DNA of 64,000 bases. It comes from Actinomadura mexicana. GTDB lineage: Bacteria > Actinomycetota > Actinomycetes > Streptosporangiales > Streptosporangiaceae. The translations under genes were made by a program, and so were the position numbers. Positions within the stretch are counted from its first letter, which is position 1; each line of letters begins with the position of its first letter. The notes under the pieces were generated by a model. The model was given only the letters and a program-made list of their open reading frames with translations, was not told where the DNA came from and made no database searches. This document shows, in pieces, positions 49,425-58,202 of this stretch. The stretch covers positions 87,784 to 151,783 of the forward strand of contig NZ_FZNP01000019.1 of assembly GCF_900188105.1 (NCBI RefSeq), read 5' to 3'.

Positions 49425-50267
49425 GTGGGAGGGGACACCGGGAAAAGGGGCGCCGGGAAGGGAGGCAGGGCGGAACGCGCGCGGCCGCTCAGCGTGACGG
49501 GCAAGGTCATGGCCATCCTGAACGCCTTCGCGCAGGGCGACGTCCGCCTCAACCTGAGCGAGATCTGCCGCCGTGCCGGCCTGCCGCTGGCGACCGGCCA
49601 CCGGCTCGTCGGGGAGCTGGTCGGCGGCGGGTTCCTGGAGCGGGTCCCGGACGGCACGTACCGCATCGGCACCCGGCTGTGGCGCATCGGCAGCCAGGCC
49701 CCGGCGGTCACCGGGCTGCGGGAGCTGGCCCTCCCGCACATGGAGGACCTTTACGAGGCCACCCACGACAACGTCCAGCTGGGCGTGCTCCGCGACGACC
49801 GGGTGCTGATCGTGGAGCGGCTGCGCGGGACGCGGTCGGTGCCGGTCGTGACCCAGGTCGGCGCGACGCTGCCGCTGCACACGACCGGAGTCGGGAAGGT
49901 GCTGCTGGCGTTCGCGCCGCCGCGGGTGCGGGAGGAGGTCCTGGCCGGCGAGCTGCCCCGGCACGCGGCGCGCTCCATCACCGACCCCGGCGAGCTGCGG
50001 CGCTGCGTCGAGCAGGTCCGCCGCTCCGGCTACGCGGTGACCCGCGACGAGATGACGCTCGGCGCGTCGTCCGTGGGCGCCCCCGTGCGCGACGGCGCGG
50101 GCGACGTGGTCGCGGCGGTGTCGCTGGTGTCGAGCACCCGCAGCGCCGACCTGCGGCGGCTGCTGCCCCCGCTGACGACCGCCGTGCGCGCCCTGTCCCG
50201 GGACCTGGCGGCGCACTGGCGCGGGGGCCCCGACATGTTTTCCGCTGAGCGGAACACCGAAGCCTGA
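49425..50267 (+). CDS. pcaR: IclR-family regulator of the pca/pob genes
   Basis: A 280-residue IclR regulator. After a 22-residue basic extension, the winged helix spans about 23-85 (SVTGKVMAILNAFAQGDVRLNLSEICRRAGLPLATGHRLVGELVGGGFLER). The effector domain follows (YEATHDNVQLGVLRDDRVLIVERL, TTGVGKVLLAFAP, SSTRSADL). GTG 49425 has GGAGGAG just upstream. It lies between pcaC and pobA, and palindromes of one type occur before pcaH and before pobA, the latter inside the 3' end of this gene. Activation or repression by protocatechuate, 4-hydroxybenzoate or beta-ketoadipate is likely; the effector is not evident from sequence. pobR is an alternative name. Confidence 0.88.
   Translation: MGGDTGKRGAGKGGRAERARPLSVTGKVMAILNAFAQGDVRLNLSEICRRAGLPLATGHRLVGELVGGGFLERVPDGTYRIGTRLWRIGSQAPAVTGLRELALPHMEDLYEATHDNVQLGVLRDDRVLIVERLRGTRSVPVVTQVGATLPLHTTGVGKVLLAFAPPRVREEVLAGELPRHAARSITDPGELRRCVEQVRRSGYAVTRDEMTLGASSVGAPVRDGAGDVVAAVSLVSSTRSADLRRLLPPLTTAVRALSRDLAAHWRGGPDMFSAERNTEA
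50240..50254. promoter_or_regulatory. IclR-type operator candidate ahead of pobA
   Basis: TTCCGCTGAGCGGAA is a perfect 7-1-7 palindrome, 66 bp before the pobA ATG and inside the last codons of the IclR gene. Two related copies lie upstream of pcaH (45578-45592 and 45658-45672). Confidence 0.7.
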
Positions 50268-50319
50268 ACCTGCGGTGACGCGCGCGAACATCGGCGGGCG
50301 GACATCACGAGGAGGATCG

Positions 50320-51477
50320 ATGCGGACCCAGGTCGCGATCATCGGCGGAGGGCCGGCGGGGCTGCTGCTGTCGCATCTGCTCCATCTCCAGGGGATCGAC
50401 TCGGTGGTGCTGGAGAGCCGCGACCGCGACTACGTGGAGCACCGGCAGCGTGCCGGGATGCTGGAGCAGGGGACGACCGACGTCCTGCGCGAGAGCGGCG
50501 CGGGCGAGCGGCTGGACCGGGAGGGCCTGGTCCACCACGGGCTGGAGCTGCGGTTCGGCGGCGCCGGGCACCGGGTCCCGCTGACCGACCTCACCGGCCG
50601 GACCGTGACGGTCTACGCCCAGACCGAGATCGTCAAGGACCTCGTGGCCCGGCGGCTGGCCGACGGCGGCGACGTGCGGTTCGAGGCGGAGGTCGTGGCG
50701 CTGGACGCCTCCGCGCCGAGCGTGACCTTCCGCGACGGCGGCCGGGCCCGCACCCTGGACTGCGACTTCGTCGCCGGCTGCGACGGGTTCCACGGCGTCA
50801 GCCGCCCGGCGGTGCCGGGCCTGCGGACGTTCGAGCGCGAGTACCCCTTCGCCTGGCTCGGGATACTCGCCGGCGTCCCGCCCTCCACCGACGAGCTGAT
50901 CTACGCCCACCACGACCGCGGGTTCGCGCTGCACAGCCTGCGCTCCCCGCAGGTCAGCCGCCTCTACCTCCAGGTGCCGCCGGACGAGGACATCGCCGCG
51001 TGGCCCGACGCCCGGATCTGGGACGAGCTCGCGGCGCGGTTCGCCACCGATGACGGCTGGGAACTGCGCGAGGGCCCGATCACCGACAGGTCGATCACGC
51101 CGATGCGCAGCTTCGTGGCCGAGCCGCTGCGGCACGACCGGCTGTTCCTCGCCGGCGACGCGGGGCACATCGTCCCGCCGACCGGGGCGAAGGGCCTCAA
51201 CCTGGCGGTGTCGGACGTGACCGTCCTGGCGCGGGCGTTCGCCGAACGGTACGCCTCCGGGTCGCACACCCTGCTGGACGGCTACTCCGACGCGTGCCTG
51301 CGGCGGGTGTGGCGGGCCGAGCACTTCTCGTACTGGATGACCACGCTGCTGCACACCGACCCGGCCGCGACCGGCTTCGAGCGCCGGCTCCAGCGCTCCC
51401 ACCTGGACTACGTCGCCTCCTCCGAGGCGGCCAAGACCTCCCTGGCCGAGAATTACACCGGCCTGCCCCTCGCCTAG
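50320..51477 (+). CDS. pobA: 4-hydroxybenzoate 3-monooxygenase
   Basis: A 385-residue flavoprotein hydroxylase converting 4-hydroxybenzoate to protocatechuate with NAD(P)H and O2, feeding the pca operon. IIGGGPAGLLLSHLL (residues about 7-21) binds FAD; CDFVAGCDGFHGVSRPAV is the DG motif; LFLAGDAGHIVPPTGAKGLNLAVSD is the GD motif. RQRAGMLEQGTTDVLRESG and HSLRSPQVSRLYLQ match the PobA substrate-binding segments, and the C-terminal ENYTGLPL is usual for the family. AGGAGG precedes ATG 50320. A candidate IclR site lies 66 bp upstream. Confidence 0.95.
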   Translation: MRTQVAIIGGGPAGLLLSHLLHLQGIDSVVLESRDRDYVEHRQRAGMLEQGTTDVLRESGAGERLDREGLVHHGLELRFGGAGHRVPLTDLTGRTVTVYAQTEIVKDLVARRLADGGDVRFEAEVVALDASAPSVTFRDGGRARTLDCDFVAGCDGFHGVSRPAVPGLRTFEREYPFAWLGILAGVPPSTDELIYAHHDRGFALHSLRSPQVSRLYLQVPPDEDIAAWPDARIWDELAARFATDDGWELREGPITDRSITPMRSFVAEPLRHDRLFLAGDAGHIVPPTGAKGLNLAVSDVTVLARAFAERYASGSHTLLDGYSDACLRRVWRAEHFSYWMTTLLHTDPAATGFERRLQRSHLDYVASSEAAKTSLAENYTGLPLA

Positions 51478-51540
51478 CCGCGGCGGGCCCGCGGCGGCCG
51501 GATGAGATGCACGTCACCGAAATTGGCAGCCCCTGAAATT

Positions 51541-51569
51541 TTGCCACGTAGGCAAGTTCGGTCTACGGT
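51541..51569 (+). promoter_or_regulatory. promoter with inverted repeat over the -35, PAP2 gene
   Basis: TTGCCA (51541-51546) and TACGGT (51564-51569) are 17 bp apart, a good actinobacterial promoter. TTGCC-N5-GGCAA (51541-51555) is a perfect inverted repeat covering the -35, so a repressor site is likely. The predicted transcript would have a leader of roughly 175 bases before the PAP2 start at 51754, in which I see no gene. Confidence 0.6.
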
Positions 51570-51753
51570 GAGACGCGTGGCGGTACGCCCGGCCCCCGGC
51601 CCGGCGGCCGCCGGCGCGAGCCGTGCCCCACGCGGACGCGGAAGGTGAAAGGCTTCGGCATCCGCTCGACGCCGCCGCCCGGCCCGGCGGCGGCCGCGAG
51701 ACCGCCCCCGCCCGGCCCTGACCGGCGCAGAACCCGATGCGAAGGACAGCGCA

Positions 51754-52539
51754 GTGAGCCTCCTCGACCAGCCGCCCCGCCAGGTCGGCGCGTTATCACG
51801 ACTGCGCAGGCCGGGACGTGCCGGCGCGGCCGCGGGACGCCCCGGCGGCCGGCCGCGGCCCGTCCGCGAGCTGCTGCTGATCATCGTGCTGTTCGCCGCC
51901 TACAAGCTCGGGCGGCTGCTGGCCGACGGGCGGGTGAGCGAGGCGTTCGACAACGCCCACCGCGTCCTGCGCCTGGAGCGCGTCCTCGGCCTGCCGGGCG
52001 AGGCGGGCGTCCAGCACGGGCTGCTGCACAGCCAGTTCCTCGTGCAAGCGGCCAACTCCTACTACGCCTATGTGCACTTCCCGGCGGCCGTGCTGTTCCT
52101 GCTCTGGATCTACCTGCGGCGGCCGGCCCACTACCGGTGGGTGCGCCGGGTGCTCGTCGCGCTCACCGCCGCGGCGCTCGTCCTGCACCTGCTCGTGCCG
52201 CTGGCGCCTCCGCGCATGCTGCCCGCGGCGGGGCTCGTCGACACCGCAGCCCGGTTCGGGCCCTCGGTGTACGGGGCGCCGCAGACCGACACGATCGCCA
52301 ACCAGTACGCGGCCATGCCGTCCCTGCACATCGGCTGGGCGGCCGTCATCGCGCTCGGGCTGGTCGTCACGTCCAGGACGCGGTGGCGGTGGATGTGGCT
52401 CCTGCACCCGATCGCGACGATCGCGGTCGTCGTCGGCACCGCCAACCACTACTGGCTGGACGGGATCGTGGTGCTGGCGCTGCTGGCGGTCACCGTCCTG
52501 CTGCTGCGCCCGCCGCAGGCGGACGAGCCCGCGGGCTAG
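51754..52539 (+). CDS. PAP2-superfamily membrane phosphatase/phosphotransferase
   Basis: A 261-residue integral membrane protein. After a basic 35-residue N-terminus, six hydrophobic helices span about residues 37-255. MPSLHIGWA (around residues 188-196) and TANHYWLDGI (around 229-238) match the second and third PAP2 motifs with the two catalytic His. The layout is the Aur1/Ipt1-like branch that transfers or removes phosphate groups of phospho-lipids or inositol lipids. GTG 51754 follows GAAGGA. Its TAG and the TAG of convergent cphA share the tetranucleotide CTAG. The substrate is unknown. Confidence 0.85.
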   Translation: MSLLDQPPRQVGALSRLRRPGRAGAAAGRPGGRPRPVRELLLIIVLFAAYKLGRLLADGRVSEAFDNAHRVLRLERVLGLPGEAGVQHGLLHSQFLVQAANSYYAYVHFPAAVLFLLWIYLRRPAHYRWVRRVLVALTAAALVLHLLVPLAPPRMLPAAGLVDTAARFGPSVYGAPQTDTIANQYAAMPSLHIGWAAVIALGLVVTSRTRWRWMWLLHPIATIAVVVGTANHYWLDGIVVLALLAVTVLLLRPPQADEPAG

Positions 52540-55175
52540 CCTGCGGGCTCTCCGCCCAGCGTCTCCAGCAGCTCGGTCACCGGCTGCAGCTTCTCGTACA
52601 GCAGCAGGACCGGCTCGCCCGGCGCCGCCATGTCCAGCGCCGAGGCCAGCGCTCCCTTCAGATCGCCGGCCGGGTGGTGGCGCACGTCCGGGCGGACCTC
52701 CCGCAGCCCCTGGACGATCAGCCGGGTCATCTCGCCCGAGCGGCGCCCCCGCAGGTCCTCGTCCTCGTAGACGACGACGCGGCCGAACGTGCCCGCCAGC
52801 GCCCGGGCGGTCTCGCTCACCAGCTCGTCGGAGCGGTCGCCCGGCAGCGTCACGGCCGCGACCCCGGCGCCGCCCCAGCAGCGCTCGACGAACGCCCCCA
52901 TCGCCCCGACCGCCGCCGGGTTGTGCGCGTAGTCGACCAGGACGGGGTTGGCGCCGACCTGGTACACGCAGCCCCGGCCGGGGTTGCGCGTGTGCGGGTC
53001 GAAGGAGCGCAGCGCCCGCGCCACCACCTCCACCGGCACGCCGAGGGCGCGGGCGGCGGCCGACGCGGCGAGCGCGTTGGCGATCACGTGGCGGGCGTGC
53101 CCGCCGAACGAGCCCGCCACCTCGGCGGCCGGCAGGATCGGGGTCCGGCGGTCGCCGCGCGCCTCGGTCAGCCACCCGTCCCTGACGCTGTAGCCGGCGC
53201 CGCCGCGGCGCAGGTGGCCGGCGAGGACGGGGGCGTCGGGGGACAGGGCGAAGTAGCGCAGCACCGGGTCGCGCTCGCGGACCCCCGGGCGTTCGGCGAG
53301 GCCCGCGGACGCCTCGTCCTCGGCGTTGAGGACGACGTGGCCGCCGCGCCGGATCTCTTCGGCGACCAGGGCCTTGATGTCGACCAGGTCGTCCACGGAC
53401 TCGGTGTCGTCGACGCCGAGGTGGTCGCGGGTGACGTTGGTGACGACCGCGACGTCGGCGCGGTCGTAGCCGAGGCCGCGCCGCACGATGCCGCCCCGCG
53501 CGGTCTCCAGCACCGCCGCCTCCACCGACCGGTCGCCGAGGACCATCTCCGCCGAGCGCGGCCCGGACGCGTCGGACCGGTGGACCAGGCGCCCGCCGAC
53601 GTAGACGCCCTCGGTGCTGGTCATGCCGGTCCGGCGCCCGTCCAGCTCCAGCATGTGCGCGATCATCCGGACGGTCGTGGTCTTGCCGTTGGTGCCGGTG
53701 ACCGACACGACCGGGACCCGCGACGGTGTCCCCTCCGGGTACATCAGGCCGATGATGTCGCCGGCGACGTCGCGTCCCGCGCCCCGGTGCGGCGCCAGGT
53801 GCATCCGCAGGCCCGGCGCGGCGTTGACCTCCAGGATCCCGGCGGCGCCGTGCTCGGCGGGCGGCGGGGAGGCGGCGTCGGGCAGCCGCAGGTCGATGCC
53901 GCACACGTCCATGCCGACGGCCGCGGCGGCCCGCACGCACATCGCGGCGACCTCGGGGTGGACGTCCGCGGTCACGTCCCGGCTGGTGCCGCCGGTGGAC
54001 AGGTTCGCGTTGCGGCGCAGCCACACCCGCTCCCCGTCGGCGGGCACCGACCGCGGGCCGTGCCCCTGCCGCTCCAGCAGCGCCAGCTCGGTGGGGCCGA
54101 GGACGAGCCGGGTCAGCGGCCGGTCGTGGCCCTCGCCGCGCGCCGGGTCGGCGTTGACCCGCTCCATCAGCGCCGCGACCGGGGCCGTCCCGTCGCCGGT
54201 CACGCACGCGGCGGTCAGCTCGGCCGCCGCCGCGACCCGGCCGCCGACCACCAGCACCCGGTAGTCCTTGCCCGGGACGTAGCTCTCGACGAGGACCTCG
54301 CCGCCGCCCGCGGCCGCCGCCGCGAACGCGGCCACCACCTCCGGCGCCGTGGTCAGCTCGATGTGCACGCCCTCGCCCTGGTGCCCCGCCAGCGGCTTGA
54401 CGACCACCGGGCCCCCGACGGCGCGCAGCGCCTCCAGCGCCTCGCCCGGGGACGCCGCGACGCGCCCCTCCGGCACGGGCAGGCCGGCGTCGGCGAGCAG
54501 GCGGTGCGCGAGCCGCTTGTCGCCCGCGACCTCCATCCCGATCGCCGAGGTGGCGTCGGTCATCGCCGCCCACACCGTCCGGCGGTACCGCCCGTACCCC
54601 AGGCGCAGCAGGTTGAGCCCGCCGACCCGGCGCACCGGCACGCCCCGCTCGCGCGCCGCCCGCGCCAGCGCCGCCGTGCTCACCCCGAGCCGCTCCTCCT
54701 CGTGGACCGCGGCGACCCGGGCCAGGTCGGCCGAGGTGCCCGGGACGAGCCCGGCGAGCGCCCCGTTCACGATCCGCACCGCCAGGGTGATCAGCCGTTC
54801 CACCACCGGGCTCGCGGACGGCTCGTCGGGCGGGCACTCCAGGATCACGTCGTACTCGGCGGGCCCGCCCGCGCGCACGGTGCGGCCGAAGAACACCTCC
54901 CGGCCGATCAGTCCGGACAGCTCCAGCGTGACGTGCTCGGTGACGTGGCCGAAGTAGGTCCCGCGCGCCATCGCCTCCAGCAGCCCGCCCGGCCGGCCCG
55001 CCGAGCAGTGGTGGTCGGCCAGCCCGGGCAGGGCGTCGACGAGCCGCTCGGCGAAGCCGGGGTGGTCGGTGGTCTCGTGGCCGGTCAGGCCCTGCAGGTT
55101 CAGCCGCGCGATCGCGACCGGCCGGGACAGGTAGACGTTCGGGCCGCCGAGGCGGCGCACATGATCGAGTCGCAC
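52536..55175 (-). CDS. cphA: cyanophycin synthetase
   Basis: An 879-residue enzyme polymerising Asp and Arg into cyanophycin, a nitrogen-storage polymer. Residues 1-160 are the N-terminal domain (LGGPNVYLSRPVAIARLNL, FGHVTEHVTLELS). About 200-470 is an ATP-grasp ligase (VVVKPLAGHQGEGVHIEL, ILEVNAAPGLRMHLAPHRG). About 485-879 is a Mur-ligase-like domain (VSVTGTNGKTTTVRMIAHMLE, Lys498; DYAHNPAAVGAM). Length and order match cyanobacterial CphA. GTG 55175 follows GGAGGAGGG, two bases after the cyanophycinase stop codon, so synthesis and breakdown genes form one operon. Confidence 0.93.
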   Translation of the reverse strand: MRLDHVRRLGGPNVYLSRPVAIARLNLQGLTGHETTDHPGFAERLVDALPGLADHHCSAGRPGGLLEAMARGTYFGHVTEHVTLELSGLIGREVFFGRTVRAGGPAEYDVILECPPDEPSASPVVERLITLAVRIVNGALAGLVPGTSADLARVAAVHEEERLGVSTAALARAARERGVPVRRVGGLNLLRLGYGRYRRTVWAAMTDATSAIGMEVAGDKRLAHRLLADAGLPVPEGRVAASPGEALEALRAVGGPVVVKPLAGHQGEGVHIELTTAPEVVAAFAAAAAGGGEVLVESYVPGKDYRVLVVGGRVAAAAELTAACVTGDGTAPVAALMERVNADPARGEGHDRPLTRLVLGPTELALLERQGHGPRSVPADGERVWLRRNANLSTGGTSRDVTADVHPEVAAMCVRAAAAVGMDVCGIDLRLPDAASPPPAEHGAAGILEVNAAPGLRMHLAPHRGAGRDVAGDIIGLMYPEGTPSRVPVVSVTGTNGKTTTVRMIAHMLELDGRRTGMTSTEGVYVGGRLVHRSDASGPRSAEMVLGDRSVEAAVLETARGGIVRRGLGYDRADVAVVTNVTRDHLGVDDTESVDDLVDIKALVAEEIRRGGHVVLNAEDEASAGLAERPGVRERDPVLRYFALSPDAPVLAGHLRRGGAGYSVRDGWLTEARGDRRTPILPAAEVAGSFGGHARHVIANALAASAAARALGVPVEVVARALRSFDPHTRNPGRGCVYQVGANPVLVDYAHNPAAVGAMGAFVERCWGGAGVAAVTLPGDRSDELVSETARALAGTFGRVVVYEDEDLRGRRSGEMTRLIVQGLREVRPDVRHHPAGDLKGALASALDMAAPGEPVLLLYEKLQPVTELLETLGGEPAG

Positions 55176-55177
55176 CG

Positions 55178-56011
55178 CTATCCCTCCTCCGGGCCGCGCA
55201 TGTTGCCGATCGCCGGGAGCCGGTCGTTCATCTGGAACGCGCAGCCGGCCGGCAGCAGGTGCAGCGACACGTCGAGCATGGCCATCGGCTCGTCGTCGGA
55301 GGCGGCGTAGGCGACCGTGGCCTGCCCGGCGTCCACGACCGTGACGACGCCCGTCCCGACGACCTCGAACCGCCCGTCGCCGACCACGATCGCCGTGTCC
55401 TCGTCGATCCCGACGCCGAGCAGCCGGATGTCCAGCGCTATCCCGCTCATCAGCCTCGGCAGCCGCCCCCGCTCGTTGAAGTGCATGTCGATCAGCACGT
55501 TGTCGAGCAGGCCGAGCCCGGGGCCGACCTTCACGGTGGAGGCGGCGACATCGTGGCCTCGGCCGCCGAGGATCATCCAGTGGCCCATGGCGGTGGCGCC
55601 CGCGCTCGTCCCGGCGATCACCAGGCCCTCCTGGTCGAGCCGGCGCTTGAGCAGCTCGTTGGTCCTCGAACCGACCAGGGTGCGGATCCGCGACTGGTCG
55701 CCGCCGCTGAACAGCACCCCCGTCGCCATCTCCAGCGCCCGTAGCGTCGCCGCGTCGTCGGCCGCCGCCCGGCCGAGCAGCCGCAGCTCGCGCACCGAGG
55801 ACACGCCGAGCCGCCCGAACACGGCGCTGTACTCGTCGGCGACCTCCTCGGGCACCTCCGTCGCCGTGGTGATGACGACGATCCGTGCGTCCTCGTCGCC
55901 CGCCAGCTCGACGAACGTCTCCAGCGGGCCGGAGCCGCAGACGCGGTTCTCCGCACCACCGATGATCAGCAGCCGGCCCTTGCGTCCGGCGCCCCCGTGT
56001 TTGTGGTTCAC
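55178..56011 (-). CDS. cphB: cyanophycinase
   Basis: A 277-residue serine hydrolase of peptidase family S51 that cuts cyanophycin to beta-Asp-Arg dipeptides. GRLLIIGGAENRV is the N-terminal signature, FSGGDQSRI a substrate loop and GTSAGATAMG holds the nucleophile Ser136; IDMHFNERGRLPRLMSGIA is also conserved. No signal peptide is seen, so it acts in the cytosol on stored polymer. GTG 56011 is the start; AGGGG lies about 12 bases upstream. It is the first gene of the cph operon, directly followed by cphA. Confidence 0.93.
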   Translation of the reverse strand: MNHKHGGAGRKGRLLIIGGAENRVCGSGPLETFVELAGDEDARIVVITTATEVPEEVADEYSAVFGRLGVSSVRELRLLGRAAADDAATLRALEMATGVLFSGGDQSRIRTLVGSRTNELLKRRLDQEGLVIAGTSAGATAMGHWMILGGRGHDVAASTVKVGPGLGLLDNVLIDMHFNERGRLPRLMSGIALDIRLLGVGIDEDTAIVVGDGRFEVVGTGVVTVVDAGQATVAYAASDDEPMAMLDVSLHLLPAGCAFQMNDRLPAIGNMRGPEEG

Positions 56012-56101
56012 ATGTGCTAGCTACCCCTGATAACCGCCTGTAGTCGCGCGAACGCGACAAGTCATGGGATGCGGTGCGCCGCGCTGTGACATGCTGGGCC
56101 G

Positions 56102-56752
56102 GTGAGCGGCCCCGTTCCCGCGGACGACGCCGTGCGGCCGCCGTCCGGCGCGGCCCGCCCGTGCCCGCACCCGGGCGGCCCTGCCGCCGCGCTGGCCGCC
56201 GCGTCCGCCCACTACCTGCGGGGCGAGCCGATCGACATGTCAGCGCTCGCCGCCGAGCTGGGCGTCGGGCGCGCCACCCTCTACCGGTGGGTCGGCAGCC
56301 GCGAGCAGCTCCTGGCCGCCCTGCTCGGGGAGATGACCGAGCGCACCTACCGCGTCGCCGCCCGCGGCGTCGGCGGCGGCGGCGCCGAGCGGATCCTCGC
56401 CCTCCTGGAGAGGTTCATGCGCGCGGTGGTGGACGCCGAGCCGCTGAAGGCGTTCACCGAGCGGGAGCCCCGGCTGTTCATCAGGCTGGCCACCATGCCC
56501 GGCACCATCGAGGACCGTGCCACCGAGCTGCTCACCGGCGAGCTCCAGGCGGAGATCGACCGCGGCGCGCTGGGCACCCGGCTGCCGACCCGGACGCTCG
56601 CGCAGGCCATCGTCCGGGTCGCCGACTCCTTCATGTACGCCCATTACCTGGGCGGGAACCGGCCGGAGATCGACCAGGCGCTGGAGGTCGTCGAGCTGCT
56701 GCTGCGGCCCTGCCCGGGCGGCGGGGAATCACCGGGCGCGGCCGGACGCTGA
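56102..56752 (+). CDS. TetR-like regulator of the QsdR group
   Basis: A 216-residue regulator. Residues about 28-75 hold the DNA-binding helices (LAAASAHYLRGEPIDMSALAAELGVGRATLYRWVGSREQLLAALL). The C-terminal part (GVGGGGAERILALLERFMRAVVDAEPLKAFTEREPRLFIRLAT...VADSFMYAHYLGGNRPEIDQALEVVELLL) resembles the QsdR C-terminal domain. QsdR regulates a quorum-quenching lactonase in Rhodococcus; most relatives have unknown targets. GTG 56102 has no clear ribosome site and may be leaderless. It is divergent from the cph operon (90 bp) and 82 bp upstream of an ABC1 kinase gene, either of which could be its target. Confidence 0.82.
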   Translation: MSGPVPADDAVRPPSGAARPCPHPGGPAAALAAASAHYLRGEPIDMSALAAELGVGRATLYRWVGSREQLLAALLGEMTERTYRVAARGVGGGGAERILALLERFMRAVVDAEPLKAFTEREPRLFIRLATMPGTIEDRATELLTGELQAEIDRGALGTRLPTRTLAQAIVRVADSFMYAHYLGGNRPEIDQALEVVELLLRPCPGGGESPGAAGR

Positions 56753-56834
56753 ATCTGTCGGGGCGTGACCGTTTCGTGGCATTGCTCCCCGTGAGAGGCT
56801 GAAAGTCATTGGACGCATCGTCGAAAGAGGGGCC

Positions 56835-58193
56835 GTGAGCGACATCCCCCGCCGCGCGGTGACGCGGACCGCCAAGCTGGCGACCCTCCCGCTCGGCTTC
56901 GCCGGGCGCACCGCGCTCGGTCTCGGCAAGCGGACCATCGGCCGCCCCGCCGAGGCCGTCGCGCTGGAGGTCCAGCGCCGCACCGCCGAGCAGCTGTTCG
57001 CCGTGCTCGGCGAGCTGAAGGGCGGCGCCATGAAGGTCGGCCAGCTGCTGTCGATCTTCGAGGCCGGGCTGCCCGAGGAGGTCGCCGGGCCGTTCCGCGC
57101 CAGCCTGACCCGCCTCCAGGAGGCGGCGCCGCCCATGCCCGCCGCGACGACGCACCGCGTCCTCGCCGAGGGCCTCGGCGAGGACTGGCGCGCGATGTTC
57201 GCCGAGTTCGACGACCGCCCGGCCGCCGCCGCCTCCATCGGCCAGGTCCACAAGGCCGTCTGGCACGACGGCCGCACGGTCGCGGTCAAGGTCCAGTACC
57301 CCGGCGCCGCCCGGGCCCTCATGAGCGACTTCAACCAGATCTCCCGCCTCAGCCGCCTCGTCACGCCGCTGTTCCCGGGCGTGGAGGTCAAGCCGGTCAT
57401 CGCCGACCTCAAGCGGCGCCTGGAGAAGGAGCTGGACTACGTCGACGAGGCCCGCGCCCAGACCGCCTTCCACGACGCCTACGACGGCGATCCGGACTTC
57501 GCCGTCCCCGCCGTCGTCGCCCAGTCGGGCAACGTGCTGGTCACCGAGTGGCTGGAGGGCACCCCGCTCGCCGAGGTCATCGCCGGGGGCGACCAGGAGG
57601 CCCGGGACCGCGCCGGCCTGCTGCTGTTCCGCTTCCTGCTGTCCGGCCCGGCCCGCTGCGAGATGATCCACATCGACCCGCACCCGGGCAACTTCCGGCT
57701 GCTGGACGACGGCCGCCTCGGCGTCATGGACTTCGGCGGCGCCGCCCGCGTCCCCGCCGAGCTCCAGTGGTCGATCGGGCGGCTGCTGCGCATCGGCACC
57801 CTCGGCGACCCCGACGACATCGTGGACGCGCTGTTCGAGGAGGGCTTCCTGGTCGGGGACGCCGAAGTGGACCCCGACGAGGTCGCCGCGCTCGTCGCCC
57901 CGCACGCCGCCCCGTTCGCCGTGGAGCGCTTCCGCTACTCCCGCGAATGGCTGCGCGAGCAGACGGCCCGCGGTTTCGGTCTGGCCTCCGACCTGCGGCC
58001 CGGCGCGCTCGCCCGCGCGTTCCGCCTGCCGCCGCAGTACCTCGCCGTCAGCCGCGCCCTCTCCGGCTGCGGGGGCGTCCTGTGCCAGCTGGAGGCCGAG
58101 GGCGAGTACCGCGCCGAAGCCGAGCGCTGGCTTCCCGGCTTCTCCGCCGACACCGACCCCGACCTCGACGACCAGGCGCAGGTCACCGCCTGA
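56835..58193 (+). CDS. ABC1/UbiB (AarF) atypical kinase
   Basis: A 452-residue protein of the ABC1/UbiB family. GGAMKVGQLLS (about residues 61-71) carries the family KxGQ motif; AAASIGQVHKAVWHDGRTVAVKVQYPG is the Ala-rich ATP loop plus catalytic Lys; HIDPHPGNFRLLDDGRLGVMDFGG contains the HxDxHxxN catalytic loop and DFG. UbiB-type proteins support quinone or lipid metabolism; this organism probably makes menaquinone, so the target is not ubiquinone. GTG 56835 is preceded by AGAGGGGCC. The C-terminal tail is acidic. It converges with a siderophore-interacting protein gene, nine bases apart. Confidence 0.9.
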   Translation: MSDIPRRAVTRTAKLATLPLGFAGRTALGLGKRTIGRPAEAVALEVQRRTAEQLFAVLGELKGGAMKVGQLLSIFEAGLPEEVAGPFRASLTRLQEAAPPMPAATTHRVLAEGLGEDWRAMFAEFDDRPAAAASIGQVHKAVWHDGRTVAVKVQYPGAARALMSDFNQISRLSRLVTPLFPGVEVKPVIADLKRRLEKELDYVDEARAQTAFHDAYDGDPDFAVPAVVAQSGNVLVTEWLEGTPLAEVIAGGDQEARDRAGLLLFRFLLSGPARCEMIHIDPHPGNFRLLDDGRLGVMDFGGAARVPAELQWSIGRLLRIGTLGDPDDIVDALFEEGFLVGDAEVDPDEVAALVAPHAAPFAVERFRYSREWLREQTARGFGLASDLRPGALARAFRLPPQYLAVSRALSGCGGVLCQLEAEGEYRAEAERWLPGFSADTDPDLDDQAQVTA

Positions 58194-58202
58194 GCCCGGC
58201 GG

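Noticed and set aside
51645..55310. A 1221-codon plus-strand frame opposite cphA
   Set aside because: Composition (runs of Arg, Ala, Gly, His, Asp) is typical antisense shadow; PAP2 and CphA have clear motifs in other frames.
52536..56060. A single 1174-codon open frame spanning both cph genes, which could suggest a cyanophycin synthetase fusion
   Set aside because: The region beyond 55175 codes for cyanophycinase in a different frame, and GTG 55175 with GGAGGAGGG gives a normal CphA. The extra open frame is a high-GC shadow.
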